A stretch of DNA of 64,000 nt from Clostridiales bacterium (GTDB taxonomy: Bacteria; Bacillota; Clostridia; Christensenellales; JAISNN01), in NCBI GenBank assembly GCA_031276195.1, contig JAISNN010000032.1, positions 1-64,000 of the forward strand, read 5' to 3'. The translations under genes and the position numbers were made by a program. Positions 62,254 through 64,000 of the stretch are shown piece by piece; the stretch's first letter is position 1; every line of letters starts with the position of its first letter. Under the pieces are notes generated by a model. It did no database searches and was not told the DNA's origin. It was given only the letters and a program-made list of their open reading frames with translations.

Positions 62254-64000
62254 TTACTTTCTCTTTTTGTATTTTCCTTTAATCCCATCCAAATAGATTT
62301 TATTGACGATCTTATTTTTCCTTCGTCCGGACGGCTTTAACAAACCGAGTCCGCCGAATAATACGGACAAAACGGACGGAACAAGGGTTGCCACGGCATA
62401 CAAAATAAGTATTAAAAGAATAATACCTAAAACCCACTTTAAAATTTCCAATAATTCTTGCCACCAATCACCGACGTCAAAAATACCGGTAGGAGGCGTT
62501 AAACCGGGCAACACGTCTATCGGGTCGGAAACGGCGGGTATAACCCGATAAACGCCGTCGCGCGCAAACGTCAAAGAAATTATATCGAAATTAAAAAAGT
62601 CGGTAGTCTGAACCGTATACGCTTGACCGGACCAATGAGAATCTAACGGACGATAAAACTCATGCTTATAAATATCGAGCGGGAAACCGTCATAAGACGT
62701 TTGAGCAAATCTAAAAAGATAAGTATGCTGTCCCGCCGTATAAGCTTGATTTTGTATCACGGAATAATCGTCTTCCGAGATAAAAAGATTATCCCAATAA
62801 TGATCGTTATTAGGAATAAAATTTGTAACATCCTCAATCATCTTAACGTTTGTAAACGTCGTTCCATAATTTTTACCGTCTTGACCGAAAATAATATTCC
62901 AAATATTTTTAATATTTACCGTCCCGCCGACGGAAAGATATGCGTCGTCAACGGTAAAATCATATAAATTATAGCCCCTTGTCCTACCGGTATCTACGGC
63001 GCTATCCCAATAAACGGATCGGATAAACTGTCCGCCGTCAGAAAAAGCCAAATCATTACCGAAACGATCTTTTAAATATGTATTATACTCCTCGGTCCGC
63101 GCAAAATCGGTCTCTAAAAAATTCTTAATATCCGACGGCTTAACGACTAAATCGGAACTATAAAAGTACCAATACAATTTATCCAAATACGGACCGCCGT
63201 TAACGCCGGGAATACCGATAATGTAAGGATTCCAAGCCCACCACCAAGTGGGAATATTAGTTCCGTCAAAAAGATAATTATAATATAAACTCCGCGCATC
63301 ATCGGAAAGATCCTCGGCGGTAGACAATCCCAGACGGCCCGGGATATAATTATTCAGCGCGCCGCTGGACGAAACCACAATAGGCTTAGTTTTATACTCA
63401 TACCACTCCGCACGAATCCCGTACAAGTCTCCGTAAGTGTTAATATAATAATCGGGTACGGAAAAATATACGGAAGTAAGTTGATCCTCGGCATAATCTC
63501 CGCGCTCCGGATTATCGGTGCGCCAATATGTATCCTTAACTTCAAGAGATACCGTTTCCATATCGGTAACGGAACTTATCAGCGTGCTATCGGCGTATCC
63601 GTCGGCTCCATACCCGGACGCAAAGCCCTTAAAAATATAAGAACCGCCTACGGCGTGATCAACGGATTTATTTTTATTAACACCGTTTGCCGCGGCATTA
63701 TCGTAACGAAATTCAATACCGGATATATCATAACGGCGTTCGCAATTATCCAATACCACGCCGGATAAATTCTGATCGCGAACTGATTCGGTAACTCTTT
63801 TTAAAATCGTTTTACCGTTTACGGCAGCATGATCTATAACGCGATATTTATAAAATAAACCGGCATAATCTCCGGAGGAAACCGAACAAAATTTCAATTG
63901 AAATTTTTCATAAGAATCAGGAATGCCGTTGCCGTCGTAAGACGTTGCAATTTCTATTCTGTCGGTCATAGAAGTTTTATTAAAACTAAAACCTTGCGGA
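62254..64000 (-). CDS. Large C-terminally membrane-anchored protein, pIII-like adsorption candidate (N-terminus off the right edge)
   Basis: The frame is open through the right edge; an internal ATG at 63969 is probably not the start, because in-frame sequence (PQGFSFNKTS) continues upstream. It contains a DGNGIPDSYE loop resembling a calcium-binding thrombospondin-type repeat near 63900, then about 450 residues of beta-rich sequence with many Tyr/Trp/Gly. It ends with ILKWVLGIILLILILYAVAT and a second hydrophobic stretch, then a basic tail (GRRKNKIVNKIYLDGIKGKY). A single C-terminal anchor with a basic cytoplasmic tail after a large outer region fits filamentous-phage pIII. Receptor-binding function is inferred. 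Confidence 0.6.
   Translation of the reverse strand, partial: PQGFSFNKTSMTDRIEIATSYDGNGIPDSYEKFQLKFCSVSSGDYAGLFYKYRVIDHAAVNGKTILKRVTESVRDQNLSGVVLDNCERRYDISGIEFRYDNAAANGVNKNKSVDHAVGGSYIFKGFASGYGADGYADSTLISSVTDMETVSLEVKDTYWRTDNPERGDYAEDQLTSVYFSVPDYYINTYGDLYGIRAEWYEYKTKPIVVSSSGALNNYIPGRLGLSTAEDLSDDARSLYYNYLFDGTNIPTWWWAWNPYIIGIPGVNGGPYLDKLYWYFYSSDLVVKPSDIKNFLETDFARTEEYNTYLKDRFGNDLAFSDGGQFIRSVYWDSAVDTGRTRGYNLYDFTVDDAYLSVGGTVNIKNIWNIIFGQDGKNYGTTFTNVKMIEDVTNFIPNNDHYWDNLFISEDDYSVIQNQAYTAGQHTYLFRFAQTSYDGFPLDIYKHEFYRPLDSHWSGQAYTVQTTDFFNFDIISLTFARDGVYRVIPAVSDPIDVLPGLTPPTGIFDVGDWWQELLEILKWVLGIILLILILYAVATLVPSVLSVLFGGLGLLKPSGRRKNKIVNKIYLDGIKGKYKKRK

Larger units (their letters stand above)
56830..64000 (-). 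mobile_element. Inovirus-like (filamentous phage) prophage, right end outside the window
   Basis: Co-directional minus-strand genes in the order adsorption-like protein, small basic protein, one-TM mini-protein, P-loop membrane ATPase, small basic protein, HUH Rep. This is the gene content of inoviruses: rolling-circle Rep, Zot/pI morphogenesis ATPase, C-terminally anchored pIII-like protein. A GC-rich palindromic region follows Rep. No integrase is seen; either XerC/D-mediated integration is used or the gene lies beyond the edge. The left border is placed at the hairpin but is uncertain. Confidence 0.65.

Overview
The window looks like a chromosomal segment of a low-to-moderate GC Firmicute of the Clostridia type, probably an uncultured gut or rumen lineage. 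Evidence: strong GGAGG ribosome binding sites, canonical TTGACA-17-TATAAT promoters, the order rpmG-secE-nusG-rplK-rplA-rplJ-rplL, pyruvate phosphate dikinase, the UPF0237/UPF0210 pair and the GGGtGRT/NifU-like pair. No species can be assigned from the sequence alone. Intergenic regions are unusually long and full of short tandem repeats. A palindromic CCCCTCC-GCGG-GGAGGGG element recurs at seven or eight sites.

Layout. 1-12.5 kb: a collagen-like surface protein with a Cys-containing 13-residue repeat (cut by the left edge), a GH20 hexosaminidase with an amidohydrolase, then leftward genes UPF0210/ACT, LURP-one-like, WGR and GGGtGRT/NifU-like. 11-21.4 kb: two paralogous zinc-ribbon proteins, the second fused to an ABC ATPase and followed by two very large ABC-2 permeases. 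21.6-27 kb: tsaB, a RimI-like acetyltransferase, a tRNA-Val(CAC) with an odd anticodon loop, and two collagen-like lipoproteins, one ending in an SGNH hydrolase. 27-45.6 kb: ppdK, rpsT, an MFS transporter, a two-component system, an Abi_2/AbiF gene with its own small RNA, a P-type ATPase, a short alaS, an acetyltransferase, malic enzyme and a DUF1648 protein. 46-51.7 kb: the rpmG-secE-nusG-rplKAJL cluster, in which SecE and NusG carry repeat-rich N-terminal extensions. rpoB does not follow; instead there is a DNA modification/restriction island at 51.9-54.7 kb (broken cytosine methyltransferases, an HNH nuclease, Vsr) and an insertion sequence at about 55-56 kb.

From about 56.8 kb to the right edge every convincing gene is on the minus strand and the set resembles an inovirus (filamentous ssDNA phage): a HUH Rep protein, a membrane-bound pI/Zot-like ATPase, a tiny one-TM protein, and a large protein with a C-terminal membrane anchor resembling the pIII adsorption protein. 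Embedded in it are two small basic proteins with a MazF/PemK-like look. Each is paired with a short promoter-to-terminator RNA on the opposite strand, and the RNA's terminator overlaps the protein's stop codon. I consider these two RNA-protein modules, together with the AbiF RNA module at 36.6 kb and a promoter-driven hairpin upstream of a zinc-ribbon nuclease at 56.8 kb, the most promising candidates for an undescribed system.
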